Below are positions 18,487 to 27,191 of a DNA stretch of 64,000 nt, in pieces. Position 1 is the first letter of the stretch. Each line of letters starts with the position of its first letter. Under the pieces are notes generated by a model. The model searched no databases and was not told the DNA's origin. It worked only from the letters and a program-made list of their open reading frames with translations. The stretch is from an uncultured Alistipes sp. (lineage in GTDB: Bacteria; Bacteroidota; Bacteroidia; Bacteroidales; Rikenellaceae), in the NCBI RefSeq assembly GCF_902388705.1, contig NZ_CABMQJ010000006.1, forward strand, positions 1 through 64,000, in the 5' to 3' direction. The position numbers were made by a program, and so were the translations under genes.

Positions 18487-19761
18487 TTATCTATTGGTTT
18501 TCATCGTTTCATCCTCATATACCTCACGGCCGCCCACGACCGTAAGCACGGCGCGGCCCTGCACCTGCCATCCGGCGAACGGCGTAGCACGTCCCATCGA
18601 GCGGAATGCCGCCGTATCGACGGCGTACTGCGCCCCGAGGTCGAGCACCGTAAAGTCGGCAGGGCCGCCGAGGCCCAGTCCGCCCTCCAGCCCGAACAGG
18701 CGGCGGGGATTGTCGGACATCAGCGCCACGAGTTTATCGAGCGTAATGACGCCCGGCAGCACCATATATTTATATAACAGCGGAAATGCGGTTTCCAGCC
18801 CCACGATTCCCATGGCGCTCCCGGCCAGACCGCGCGACTTCTCTTCGGCGGTATGGGGCGCATGGTCGGTGGCGATTACCTCTATCGTACCGTCCGCAAT
18901 TCCCGCAACCAGCGCCTCGCGGTCTTCGCGGCTGCGCAGCGGCGGATTCATCTTGAAACGCCCGTCCTCCTGCAGGTCTTCGTCGCAGAGCAGCAGGTAA
19001 TGCGGCGCCGTTTCGCAGCTCACGCGCAGTCCCTTCGCTTTCGCCCGCCGCACCAGTTCCACACTCTCGCGGGTGGACACATGGCAGACATGGTATTGGC
19101 AGCCGGTCTTTTCAGCCAGCGCGATATCGCGCTCCACCTGCCGCCACTCGCTCTCCGAGCAAATTCCCTTATGCCCGTGCGCGCGGCAGTATCCGCCGTC
19201 GTGGATGTAGCCGCCGCGCAGCAGGTCGTCGACCTCGCAGTGCGCCACAATCGGTTTGCCGACCCGGGCAGCCCGGCGCATCGCCTCTTCCATCAGCTCC
19301 TCCGACTGTACGCCGCGGCCATCGTCCGAAAACCCCACCACACCGGGTGCGAGGGCTTCGAAATCGACCAGTTCGCCGCAGCCCCGCTGCCCCATCGTAA
19401 TGCAGCCGTAGGGCACCACCCGCACCACGGCGTCGCGGCGGATGAGGTCGGCCTGTACGCGGAGCGTTTCCGGCGTGTCGGGCGCCGGATTCAGGTTGGG
19501 CATCGAACAGACCGTGGTATAGCCGCCGCGGGCCGCCGCCGCCGTTCCCGAGGCGATGGTTTCCTTGTGTGAAAAACCGGGTTCGCGCAGGTGGACGTGC
19601 ACGTCGACCAGCCCGGGCACCACGTGCCGCCCGCCGAGGTCTACGACCCGGTCAGGAATCGCGCCTCCCGCCGGGACGATACATCCCGCCTCGACAGCGA
19701 ACTCCCCGGCCGCAAAACGGCCGCCGTCATAAACTACGGCATTGGTATAAAGTGTCTTCAT
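18487..19761 (-). CDS. pyrC: Dihydroorotase
   Basis: PyrC cyclises carbamoyl aspartate to dihydroorotate. The 424-residue protein has the metal-binding DVHVHLREPG motif of the amidohydrolase superfamily and the C-terminal signature IATDHAPHTAEEK, typical of class I (B. subtilis-type) dihydroorotases. The ATG at 19761 begins the conserved N-terminus; another in-frame ATG at 19773 lies directly on the end of the terminator T-tract and would add four residues. It is the first gene of the operon, right after the leader and attenuator. Confidence 0.94.
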   Translation of the reverse strand: MKTLYTNAVVYDGGRFAAGEFAVEAGCIVPAGGAIPDRVVDLGGRHVVPGLVDVHVHLREPGFSHKETIASGTAAAARGGYTTVCSMPNLNPAPDTPETLRVQADLIRRDAVVRVVPYGCITMGQRGCGELVDFEALAPGVVGFSDDGRGVQSEELMEEAMRRAARVGKPIVAHCEVDDLLRGGYIHDGGYCRAHGHKGICSESEWRQVERDIALAEKTGCQYHVCHVSTRESVELVRRAKAKGLRVSCETAPHYLLLCDEDLQEDGRFKMNPPLRSREDREALVAGIADGTIEVIATDHAPHTAEEKSRGLAGSAMGIVGLETAFPLLYKYMVLPGVITLDKLVALMSDNPRRLFGLEGGLGLGGPADFTVLDLGAQYAVDTAAFRSMGRATPFAGWQVQGRAVLTVVGGREVYEDETMKTNR

Positions 19762-19772
19762 CTGCGTGAGCA

Positions 19773-19804
19773 TAAAAAAATAGGGCAACTGAAACAGTTA
19801 CCCT
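19773..19804 (-). terminator. Attenuator terminator before pyrC
   Basis: On the minus strand AGGGTAACTG, a TTT loop and CAGTTGCCCT form a 10-pair stem (one G-U), followed by A and seven Ts. The stop codon of the leader ORF (TAA, 19798-19800) lies inside the 5' arm, so a ribosome finishing the leader would block this hairpin. This resembles the E. coli pyrBI and pyrE attenuators. Confidence 0.85.
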
Positions 19805-19905
19805 AATGAAACAAAATTTCCGAAAACCGGAGGAAATACGTCACCCGACCAATAGTCCTGCTGCCAGAAAGCCTGCGCTGACGATATGTTGGGTTTACAA
19901 TTCAT
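19798..19905 (-). CDS. Putative leader peptide of the pyr operon (35 aa)
   Basis: The ATG at 19905 begins a 35-codon frame ending TAA inside the terminator stem. The peptide contains a WQQDYW segment and ends in FGNFVSLG; it resembles no known protein. The mRNA just before the hairpin is U-rich, and a small stem (TTTCC 19817-19821 with GGAAA 19832-19836) could be a pause hairpin. By analogy with E. coli pyrBI, low UTP would slow RNA polymerase in this U-rich stretch, allow the ribosome to catch up and prevent termination. The mechanism is inference; the layout is seen. Confidence 0.55.
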   Translation of the reverse strand: MNCKPNISSAQAFWQQDYWSGDVFPPVFGNFVSLG

Positions 19906-19934
19906 AGGTTCTTCGGAATCGCTATAATTGTGTA

Positions 19935-19966
19935 CAAAGGTAGGGCTTTTTTGCCGGGCATGCAAA
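19935..19966 (-). promoter_or_regulatory. Promoter of the pyrimidine operon
   Basis: TTTG (complement of 19963-19966), a 20-base spacer and TACCTTTG (complement of 19935-19942) match the Bacteroides consensus. The expected start is near 19929, about 24 bases before the leader ATG. The 128 bases between this promoter and the DeoR gene hold nothing else recognisable. Confidence 0.8.
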
Positions 19967-20094
19967 AATTTCCCGCAATTTTTTCAACAATCAATGCACA
20001 TCGCCCTTTGCGGCAAGGTGCACAGACTGCTACCCCGCCCGCATCAAACCGGCCTTGCAGCGCACTCCGAAGCCCTTTCCGGAATGCGCAACCG

Positions 20095-20868
20095 TTATTT
20101 GACGATAATCAGGTCGACGCCCGCCTCCTCGACGATCGTAACCATCTGCTCGGGAATTCCGTCGTCGGTGATAATCACGTCGATGTCCTCCAGCGCGCAA
20201 ATGCGCCCGAAACCGCGCTGTCCGAATTTCGAAGAGTCGGCCAGCACGATATTATGCGACGACGCTTTCATCATTTTGCGCGTGAGTTTCGCCTCGTCGA
20301 TGGTCGAGGTCGTGATGCCGTGCTCGAGGTCGATGCCGTCCACCCCGAAAAAGAGTTTCGAGCAGATACAGTCGTCGAGCGAACGCGCGGCCTCCTCGCC
20401 CAGCACCGAAAGCGACTTCTTGTGCACCGAGCCGCCCAACTGCACGACGTTGACGTTTTCCGCCTCGTTGAGCAGCACGCCCAGCCGCAGGAACGGCGTG
20501 ACGATATTCAGGTGGTGCCACTGGCGCATCTTGATTTCCTCGGCAAAAGCGTAAATCGTCGAACCCGAAGCGATGATAATCGAATCGTTGTCCTCCAACA
20601 GCTCGACGGCGCGCTGCGCGATACTGCGCTTGGCGTCGCGGTTGATATTGTCCTTGACGTGCACGTCCACATCGGCGACATGCGGGTTCGCCGGACGGGC
20701 GCTGCCGTGCACCTTATAGAGCAACCCCTTGCTTTCCAGTATTTTGACATCCTTACGGATAGTCACTTTCGTAACCCCCAGCTCGTTAGCCACATCGGTG
20801 ATACGCACGAAGCCGTATTTGTTCAGGTTATCGAGGATGTATTTGTGTCGTTCGGCAATGCTCAACAT
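20095..20868 (-). CDS. DeoR/GlpR family transcriptional regulator
   Basis: DeoR-family regulators are usually repressors that respond to sugar phosphates. The 257-residue protein has an N-terminal winged helix (residues 1-57, with VANELGVTKVTIRKDVKILE as recognition helix) and a sugar-isomerase-like sensor domain with ASGSTIYAFAEE and FFGVDGIDLEHGIT. It has its own promoter and lies next to a glycerol-phosphate transporter and dehydrogenase, so it probably senses a triose or glycerol phosphate, as GlpR does. Confidence 0.9.
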   Translation of the reverse strand: MLSIAERHKYILDNLNKYGFVRITDVANELGVTKVTIRKDVKILESKGLLYKVHGSARPANPHVADVDVHVKDNINRDAKRSIAQRAVELLEDNDSIIIASGSTIYAFAEEIKMRQWHHLNIVTPFLRLGVLLNEAENVNVVQLGGSVHKKSLSVLGEEAARSLDDCICSKLFFGVDGIDLEHGITTSTIDEAKLTRKMMKASSHNIVLADSSKFGQRGFGRICALEDIDVIITDDGIPEQMVTIVEEAGVDLIIVK

Positions 20869-20897
20869 ATCTGTCTGTCCTTTTAGCAGTTATTGAA

Positions 20898-20929
20898 CAA
20901 AGGTAACAATTTTTTTCGCAGTTTTCAAA
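20898..20929 (-). promoter_or_regulatory. Promoter of the DeoR-family regulator
   Basis: TTTG (complement of 20926-20929), 20 bases, then TACCTTTG (complement of 20898-20905). The -33 box lies in the T-tract of the preceding terminator, so terminator and promoter are nested. Confidence 0.75.
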
Positions 20930-20965
20930 AAAAAGTGTCCGAAACCGTTTGACGGCCGGACACTT
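20927..20965 (-). terminator. Terminator after the organophosphate antiporter gene
   Basis: Arms AAGTGTCCG (20933-20941) and CGGACACTT (20957-20965), with inner CCG/CGG pairs, are followed on the minus strand by a run of eight Ts. It ends the G1P dehydrogenase-antiporter transcript. Confidence 0.85.
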
Positions 20966-21012
20966 CCGGACCCGAAAGTCCGTATCATCATCTAAAGACA
21001 GAAAATCATCGT

Positions 21013-22467
21013 TTAATTCCGCTCCGGCTCGGCATCGTAACCGTCGGCGCGGGCACCCCACATCAGCAGGAAAACCAGCATGCCCACGACAGCTACACCG
21101 ATAATGCCGACATAAGCCCAGTTCCAGCCGTAGTGCTGCGCCACGTAACCCAGTCCCACGCCCGAAACCACGGTACTCGCATAGCCGAACAGCCCCGTGA
21201 GCCCGTTGGCCGTCGCAGCCGCTTTCTTCGTAGCCTGATTCGCTGCGGCGATGCCTATCAGCGCCTGCGGGCCGTAGATGCAGAATCCTGCGGCGCAAAG
21301 CGTTACGAACAACAGCCATACGGGAGCGTCGGCCGGCAGCTGCCAGAAAAGGAATACGAACAGCGCCGAGCCCGCCATGCAGAATACGCAGGTGCGGTGC
21401 GCACGGCCTTTCAGCCACTTGTCCGTAGCCCAGCCGGCGAACAGCATCCCGACGATACCCGCGATTTCGAACATCGCCACGAGCCATCCGGCATGCGCCA
21501 TGCTGACGCCTTTCGACTGGCTCAACAGCGACGGCCCCCAGTCGAGTACCGAGAAGCGGACGATATAGACGAAGAAATTGGCGAAGCCCAGAATCCAGAT
21601 CAACGGGTTCTTGAACACGTGCTTCATCAGGAATGCACGGTGCTCGGCGCCTTTGGGCGCCTTTTTCACCTCTTTGATCTCGGTGCCCTCCAACTCGGGA
21701 AGCCCTACCGACGACGGCGTATCGCGCAGGAAAACGACCAGCCCGATGGCGCCCGCAAACGCGATGGCAGAGGGAATCCAGAAGCACCATTTCCAGGCCC
21801 CCATGTGTGCGGCGGCCGCCATGACGCGCTCCATACCCTCCGCGTCGCCGGGCTCAACGCCCAGGTTTGCGGCCATCGTCGCCACGGCCTGCGGATCGGC
21901 CGAAACGTTCGTACCCAGCGTCCCCATGATATATCCGCAGAGGATTACCACAAGGCCCGCGCCTATCGAGTGCGACGTGTTCCACACCGACATTTTGGTC
22001 GCCAGCTGCGTGGGCGGTATCCAGTGGGTCAGCAGGCGCGCGCAGGGCGGAAAACCCGTCCCCTGGAGCATACCGTTAATCACCCACATGATACCCATGA
22101 ACAGGATCATCGTATTGGTGAACTGCGTGCCGTCGTGCTCGCCCGTGAACCAGAAGGAAACGTCCTCGCCGAATCCGAACGCGAAGTTGGCCAGCGCACA
22201 GAGCGCCAATCCGATAGCCATGTACCAACGGGCGTTCATGCGGTCGGCCAGGATGCCATTTACGAAACGCGAAAGCCCGTAAATCACGCCGTTCAGGGTC
22301 AGGAAGATACCCAGGCTCGTTTTCGAGATGCCCAGGTCGGCCTCGAGGCCCGGCATGGCGAGTGAAAAGTTCTTACGCACGAAGTAGAAGAGCGCATATC
22401 CGATCATCGTTGCGATGATAGTCCGCGTCTGCCAATACTTGAAGCGTTTGGTTTGTTCTGGAGTCAT
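21013..22467 (-). CDS. Organophosphate:phosphate antiporter (GlpT/UhpT-like MFS)
   Basis: Members of this MFS branch import glycerol phosphate or hexose phosphate in exchange for phosphate. The 484-residue protein has about 12 hydrophobic helices. The N-terminal sequence FKYWQTRTIIATMIGYALFY followed by FVRKNFSLAMPGL is typical of the GlpT/UhpC/PgtP branch. It is encoded 39 bases after the glycerol-1-phosphate-dehydrogenase-like gene, so the likely substrate is a glycerol phosphate, though hexose phosphates cannot be excluded. Confidence 0.88.
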   Translation of the reverse strand: MTPEQTKRFKYWQTRTIIATMIGYALFYFVRKNFSLAMPGLEADLGISKTSLGIFLTLNGVIYGLSRFVNGILADRMNARWYMAIGLALCALANFAFGFGEDVSFWFTGEHDGTQFTNTMILFMGIMWVINGMLQGTGFPPCARLLTHWIPPTQLATKMSVWNTSHSIGAGLVVILCGYIMGTLGTNVSADPQAVATMAANLGVEPGDAEGMERVMAAAAHMGAWKWCFWIPSAIAFAGAIGLVVFLRDTPSSVGLPELEGTEIKEVKKAPKGAEHRAFLMKHVFKNPLIWILGFANFFVYIVRFSVLDWGPSLLSQSKGVSMAHAGWLVAMFEIAGIVGMLFAGWATDKWLKGRAHRTCVFCMAGSALFVFLFWQLPADAPVWLLFVTLCAAGFCIYGPQALIGIAAANQATKKAAATANGLTGLFGYASTVVSGVGLGYVAQHYGWNWAYVGIIGVAVVGMLVFLLMWGARADGYDAEPERN

Positions 22468-22506
22468 TTCGGAATGAAAGTTTAGTAGTTTCAGAAAGCA
22501 AATATA

Positions 22507-23847
22507 CTACTTTATTTCCCAAATCCCGCCTTTGCCAAAAAGTTTATCGAGCCATTCTTCCATCCAACCGCAGCGGAATGCGATGTCGATGACCGTAAAA
22601 CGGCTGCGCATGTAGGGTATTTTTTCGAAGCTGGCGCGGAATTTGGCCCGCGAAACGCCGATATGTTCCGGCTCGTAAGGAGCCCCTACCAACTCGAGGC
22701 GGCGGCGGACTTCGCCGAAAGGTATAATCTGGCTGCGGATGCGGCCTTGCAGTACGGGCCACGCCTTTTTCAGGCGCTGCAACTGCCTGCGCAACCCCTC
22801 CTTGTCGACGTATTTGCCTTTGGTTTCGACCAGGCCGCGGGCGACGAACTCGGGATCGTTGTCGAAAATCCGGTAAATGTCCTTTTCCGTTTCCTCCCAC
22901 GACTTCCATGCACCGACACACTTCTCGATGTCGAGCTCCTCGACCGGAGCCTCCAGCAGCATTTCGAGGAACGCCGTCGAAGCCAGCGTACCGATACCGA
23001 CCTTGAAGCCGTGCGAAACGGAGGCACCGTTGTATTTCAGGTGCTCCATATCCCACAGGTGGCTGAACTGGTGTTCGGCACCCGACGCAGGGCGGCTCGA
23101 CTGGGTGGCCTGCATGGCGAAACCGCTCAACAGCAACCCCTCGGCCAGTTGTTCGACCTTGGCGACATTGCCCTCGTGCACCCCTTTGGGATCGCTCAAT
23201 GCCTCCTGCAGTCCGTCCTGCACCAGCGAAAAGGCGAAGTCGTCGAGCAGTTCGGAACCGACCGCGTCGGCCAGCATCCAGTCGGCGCCGGCGGGAATCT
23301 TGGCAATCAGGTCGGCATATCCCGACGCCGACATTTTCGCAGGAGCCGCAGCCGGAATCGTCGGATCGAGTACCATGCCCAGCGGCGCGGGGCAGTCGAA
23401 CGTCTGTTTATTGCCGTCTTTGGTAATCGAAGCGCCGTAAGCCGTATAGCCGTCCATCGAAGCCGCCGTTCCCACGATCAGGTAGCGGCGGCCGTTGTGG
23501 TGCGAGCAGAGTTTGGTCAGATCGTTGATAACGCCCGAGCCCACGGCGACGGGAATCGCATCGGTCTTTTCCAGCACGGCGTCCAGCTGTTCGACAAACG
23601 TCCATTCGGCATAGAGCTTCGGATCGGTGAAAACATGGGGTTCGTCCTGGGGGATTTCCGCTTCGGCCAGGATGCGGTGGACGTCGTTTCCGGCCACACG
23701 CCATGTGTTGGTATCAGCAATGACAAGCGCCCGCTTGCCGGGAAAAAGTTCCTTGAACATATCGGCAACCCGGGGCAGGGTATCGATTCCGATCACCAAC
23801 GCCTTGGTGTCGGTCGTGCGCATTAAGGCACTTTCTACTTTATTCAT
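22507..23847 (-). CDS. sn-glycerol-1-phosphate dehydrogenase-like (AraM/EgsA family)
   Basis: The family interconverts glycerol-1-phosphate and DHAP with NAD(P). NAD-binding motifs GSGVINDLTK and GTAASMDGYTAYG match AraM. The metal site is complete: aspartate in SGYADLIAK, histidine in SGAEHQFSH and histidine in VSHGFKVG. At 446 residues it is longer than archaeal enzymes (about 350), with an extra C-terminal segment. It leads an operon with an organophosphate antiporter, which suggests a catabolic role (oxidising imported G1P) rather than lipid synthesis. The substrate is inferred; other polyol phosphates are possible. Confidence 0.83.
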   Translation of the reverse strand: MNKVESALMRTTDTKALVIGIDTLPRVADMFKELFPGKRALVIADTNTWRVAGNDVHRILAEAEIPQDEPHVFTDPKLYAEWTFVEQLDAVLEKTDAIPVAVGSGVINDLTKLCSHHNGRRYLIVGTAASMDGYTAYGASITKDGNKQTFDCPAPLGMVLDPTIPAAAPAKMSASGYADLIAKIPAGADWMLADAVGSELLDDFAFSLVQDGLQEALSDPKGVHEGNVAKVEQLAEGLLLSGFAMQATQSSRPASGAEHQFSHLWDMEHLKYNGASVSHGFKVGIGTLASTAFLEMLLEAPVEELDIEKCVGAWKSWEETEKDIYRIFDNDPEFVARGLVETKGKYVDKEGLRRQLQRLKKAWPVLQGRIRSQIIPFGEVRRRLELVGAPYEPEHIGVSRAKFRASFEKIPYMRSRFTVIDIAFRCGWMEEWLDKLFGKGGIWEIK

Positions 23848-23917
23848 ATTTCTCTTAATTTACACCATCTCGGAAACGAGTGGCAATCTCCGTATACTAC
23901 CTGCATTAAAAACATAA

Positions 23918-23948
23918 CAAAGATAAAGAAAAATTTCTCTTTCAGCAA
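23918..23948 (-). promoter_or_regulatory. Promoter of the G1P dehydrogenase-antiporter operon
   Basis: TTG (complement of 23946-23948), 20 bases, then TATCTTTG (complement of 23918-23925) match the Bacteroides consensus. The rest of the roughly 200-base intergenic region is AT-rich with no further signal apart from the terminator at 24046. Confidence 0.7.
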
Positions 23949-24045
23949 CAAATAATGCTATATTTTTTTCCTTTATTAACCCTATTTTGCAATACAAGCA
24001 GAAATACACACCACTTTTCTTTCCTTTCGTTTCTCCGACAGCACA

Positions 24046-24080
24046 CAAAAAAGCCGGGGGCTGCGGTTGCCCGCAGTCCC
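24046..24080 (-). terminator. Terminator of the BACON/FN3 lipoprotein gene
   Basis: Stem GGGACTGCGG with CCGCAGCCCC (24057-24080, minus strand) and loop GCAA are followed by GGC and six Ts. It lies about 20 bases after the stop codon. Confidence 0.8.
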
Positions 24081-24102
24081 AAGCTTTCCATCATTTCAGC
24101 TA

Positions 24103-27051
24103 CTATTGCTTCTTTGCTTTCAGGTCATCCAGCCACATACGATGTTGCTTGCCATCGTTATCGAGGGCCGTATAAATCATAATGCGCGTTTCAGCAGTCA
24201 CTCCCGAAAGTTTCAGGGTATGCCCCGTAGAAACATACCGCTTCAGGGCTTCAGCACCATTGTCGCCCATCTCCGGGGATTTCTTGTTCACCAACTTCAC
24301 ATCACCCGCTCCGACCGCCTGGCCATCAGCCTCGGTCACAGTGGCGCCCGTTACGCGAACATAGAATTCGACACCCTCCTCGGCAACCGGACTCTCCTCC
24401 ATGGAGCCGCCGGGATTGCTCGGCTCGTAATAAGGCGATGCTTTCAGTTCAAGCACGATATCCGCAGGCGATGCAAGCGACGTAAACTTCGGCAGCGTCA
24501 GCCAAGCCGGCTTGGAGCCTCCTCCGAATTTCACATAACCTATAGCAAGGTTGACATTGGAATTCAGCGTTGCATTGGTAAGTTCCGCAGCATCCCACAT
24601 CGGAGCATAAGCAGCACAGAATGTCGCATCGCTCCATTTTGCCGTCGGATTATAAACGGTATTCTTACTACCGGGAATCGTAAATACAACCTCTTTCGTA
24701 TAATCTTTCACCGAACCGATAGCGCGACCATAAGCACACATCAGCGGTTCAGCGCCATACGGGAAGTTATCGAAGTCCGCATAGAGCAGATACCCGTCCG
24801 TCGAGGGAGCTGCATCCGTCGTCACAGCCACGGAAGCCCAGTCCGAATCCACGAATTCCGTAGATTTAGCATCCGCCTTACGGCGCATTTCCATCGTATA
24901 GTTTGTTCCGGGAGTGAGTCCGCCGAATGCAAAGCGATAGAATTTATACCTCGCGAAAGCAAAGGCATTGTATTTTTCGGTCGTCCAACTGTCGAGAACG
25001 GCTCCATCGGGTCCTTTCAGGCGGAAGTCGAAGGTATCCGATCCGGAAACGGGGCGTTCTTCCAGCGCTTTGGGAGAAAGCTCCCACTCGATAACCGCAT
25101 AGCCGTACGTTTTATCATAGAGGCGCACCGTGGGTGCGGTCATCGGAACCGGAGCAGGCGTCGCAAACGTCGCAGTCACTTCATCCGAGTCGAATTCATT
25201 CGGCTGCGATCCATCGCCGACAAGCGCCTGAACCGAAACCGTATAGTCCGTACCCGGCACAAGGCCGGTGACCGTACAATTCGTCGCAGTAACGACTTTC
25301 GAGAAAGCCTCCTGCCCGCCCGCCGTGGTTTTAACGACGACACGGTAGCTGGCGGCACCGCTGACTGCCTCCCATGCAACTTTAACGCCGGTAGAAGTCA
25401 CATCGCTGGACACCAGTTCCGTCGGCGTCGCCAGTTTCTCAACTGCAAAGCCAATAGTACCGACAACCTTGGTCGTTTCATCGGAATTGAACTCGGCATT
25501 CCCGGCGTAAAGCGCCTTGACACTAAAGAGATAAATTCCCGGTTCCAGGTCGGTAAATTCACAGCCGGCCTCTTTCGTTTCAATCGTCTTGCGGAAATCG
25601 GGACGGCTCTGCTGGGCAACGGACGCCTCATAGGAAGTAGCGCCCTTCACACCCTCCCAGGTAAAGACAAGGGACGTTTCGCCGGGAACATAGGCAAGCT
25701 TCTCGAGTTCGGGCGCCGGCAGTTTCTCGGTAACCTCCACCTTATCGGCCGCCATAACGGTAATGTTGTCGATATTGATACGATACCCCTCCAGCCCCAT
25801 AGTCTGGGCCGCAATCTTGATGCGCGTCTTGTTGGTCGCATCCTTTACCGTAAAGGTCAGCGTCTTCCATTTACGACCGGCAGCCGACGTCTGCGCAGGC
25901 AGTACGGTATTGTTCACTTCGCCGTTGGTTACGGTACCCGCACCTTCGGCCGAAACGATATACGTACCCGGCGAATTATCGAAACGCAGGAAATCGATCG
26001 AAACCGTCACCGTTTCCGGCGCAGAGGTGAGATTCTCGAGCTCCGGCGTCATAATCCAGCCGCCGTTGGCCGTAACACCCAGCTTCACATAGCCCGGATG
26101 CTCGTAAACACGCTCTCCGGCCCACTTCTCGACACCGCGGTTGATGCGGTACTGCTCGCCCATGGTTTTGAACACGTCGCTCGTACCGTCGCTGCCCGCC
26201 GTAATCTGGTCGGGTAGCGCCTCTTCGGTGCCATCGAAATCCTTACCCGCACCCGCAGAGCCGTTCGGCCCCGGACCTTTCTTGTTGTTCGGATAATCGC
26301 CGCCCCATACGAACAACTCGAAGCCCATCTTGAACACCTCGTTCGAAGAGCTTACCGATCCGGTAACATCGCCCTGGAATTTCACCACGCCGTCGAGTTT
26401 GAACGTCACATGGCAAACAAGTTCGCCCAGCTCTGCAGGCGTACCCGTGATAGGCACGGAAATCGTACCGCTGCCTTCACGCTCGATAACCGTTTCGTAT
26501 TTATCCTTGATGGAGAGTCCCTGTGCGGCATCGCCGGAGAGCGAAGCGGTAATTTCGACGATCTCCTCGCCGAAAGCCTTGTCGTATTCGATGGAAAGAG
26601 CCGCAGTCGACTCCGTGTTGGATTTAAGGCTGCCGGAGACAACCGGATCCTTCACTTTGAAATGGCCGTCGGCCTGCGTAACCTCGATCTTCATCTCCTG
26701 GCCGTTCGCCGGCTTCAGGTAGATGTATCCCACACGCTTGTCGCCGGCATTACGCTCGGCCGTAATGGTCACCCACTGGTAGTCCCGGCCGTTGCCGACA
26801 CCCTCGGAGGGCGAAATGGCAAACCAGTTGTTCACGGGCGTTCCGCTGGCCTCGTCCAGACACTCGACGCGGGCAGACCACGAGCCGTCATAGCGCACGG
26901 ACACCTGGGACGTAGCGTTCGCATTGTACGTCAGCTCGACGACATCGGTATCCCGCTTGAGCGGAGCCACATCCGGATCATCGGCACACGCCGCCAGACA
27001 GAGGGCCGACACCACGAGCATCGTCTTTATCCAATTTTTCATAAGTTTCAT
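24103..27051 (-). CDS. Large lipoprotein with BACON-like and fibronectin type III domains
   Basis: The 982-residue protein starts with a lipoprotein signal (lipobox LAAC about residue 22). Residues about 30-130 look like a BACON domain (SYDGSW-type core: VRYDGSWSARVE, WFAISPSEGVGNG). Residues about 480-760 hold at least two FN3 repeats (LVFTWEGVKGATSYEASV and VKVAWEAVSGAASYRVVV), and the rest are beta-rich regions of unknown type. Such proteins are surface glycan- or ligand-binding accessories. It is divergent from the susC operon with about 600 bases between, so it is probably the SusE/F-like partner. No catalytic motif is visible. The start could also be the ATG nine bases later. Confidence 0.8.
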   Translation of the reverse strand: MKLMKNWIKTMLVVSALCLAACADDPDVAPLKRDTDVVELTYNANATSQVSVRYDGSWSARVECLDEASGTPVNNWFAISPSEGVGNGRDYQWVTITAERNAGDKRVGYIYLKPANGQEMKIEVTQADGHFKVKDPVVSGSLKSNTESTAALSIEYDKAFGEEIVEITASLSGDAAQGLSIKDKYETVIEREGSGTISVPITGTPAELGELVCHVTFKLDGVVKFQGDVTGSVSSSNEVFKMGFELFVWGGDYPNNKKGPGPNGSAGAGKDFDGTEEALPDQITAGSDGTSDVFKTMGEQYRINRGVEKWAGERVYEHPGYVKLGVTANGGWIMTPELENLTSAPETVTVSIDFLRFDNSPGTYIVSAEGAGTVTNGEVNNTVLPAQTSAAGRKWKTLTFTVKDATNKTRIKIAAQTMGLEGYRINIDNITVMAADKVEVTEKLPAPELEKLAYVPGETSLVFTWEGVKGATSYEASVAQQSRPDFRKTIETKEAGCEFTDLEPGIYLFSVKALYAGNAEFNSDETTKVVGTIGFAVEKLATPTELVSSDVTSTGVKVAWEAVSGAASYRVVVKTTAGGQEAFSKVVTATNCTVTGLVPGTDYTVSVQALVGDGSQPNEFDSDEVTATFATPAPVPMTAPTVRLYDKTYGYAVIEWELSPKALEERPVSGSDTFDFRLKGPDGAVLDSWTTEKYNAFAFARYKFYRFAFGGLTPGTNYTMEMRRKADAKSTEFVDSDWASVAVTTDAAPSTDGYLLYADFDNFPYGAEPLMCAYGRAIGSVKDYTKEVVFTIPGSKNTVYNPTAKWSDATFCAAYAPMWDAAELTNATLNSNVNLAIGYVKFGGGSKPAWLTLPKFTSLASPADIVLELKASPYYEPSNPGGSMEESPVAEEGVEFYVRVTGATVTEADGQAVGAGDVKLVNKKSPEMGDNGAEALKRYVSTGHTLKLSGVTAETRIMIYTALDNDGKQHRMWLDDLKAKKQ

Positions 27052-27159
27052 AACATTTTGATTAGAGTAATAACTATTACATAAATAGCAATACGGATGT
27101 GCGGGAAAGCACCTCCTTACTCCCAAAAGAAAAGATTATGTCTTGAACAACTTGCAGGG

Positions 27160-27191
27160 CAAACATAAAAACAATTTTTCTTTCCTGCAAA
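27160..27191 (-). promoter_or_regulatory. Promoter of the BACON/FN3 lipoprotein gene
   Basis: TTTG (complement of 27188-27191), 20 bases, then TATGTTTG (complement of 27160-27167). The start near 27153 gives a leader of about 100 bases. Confidence 0.75.
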
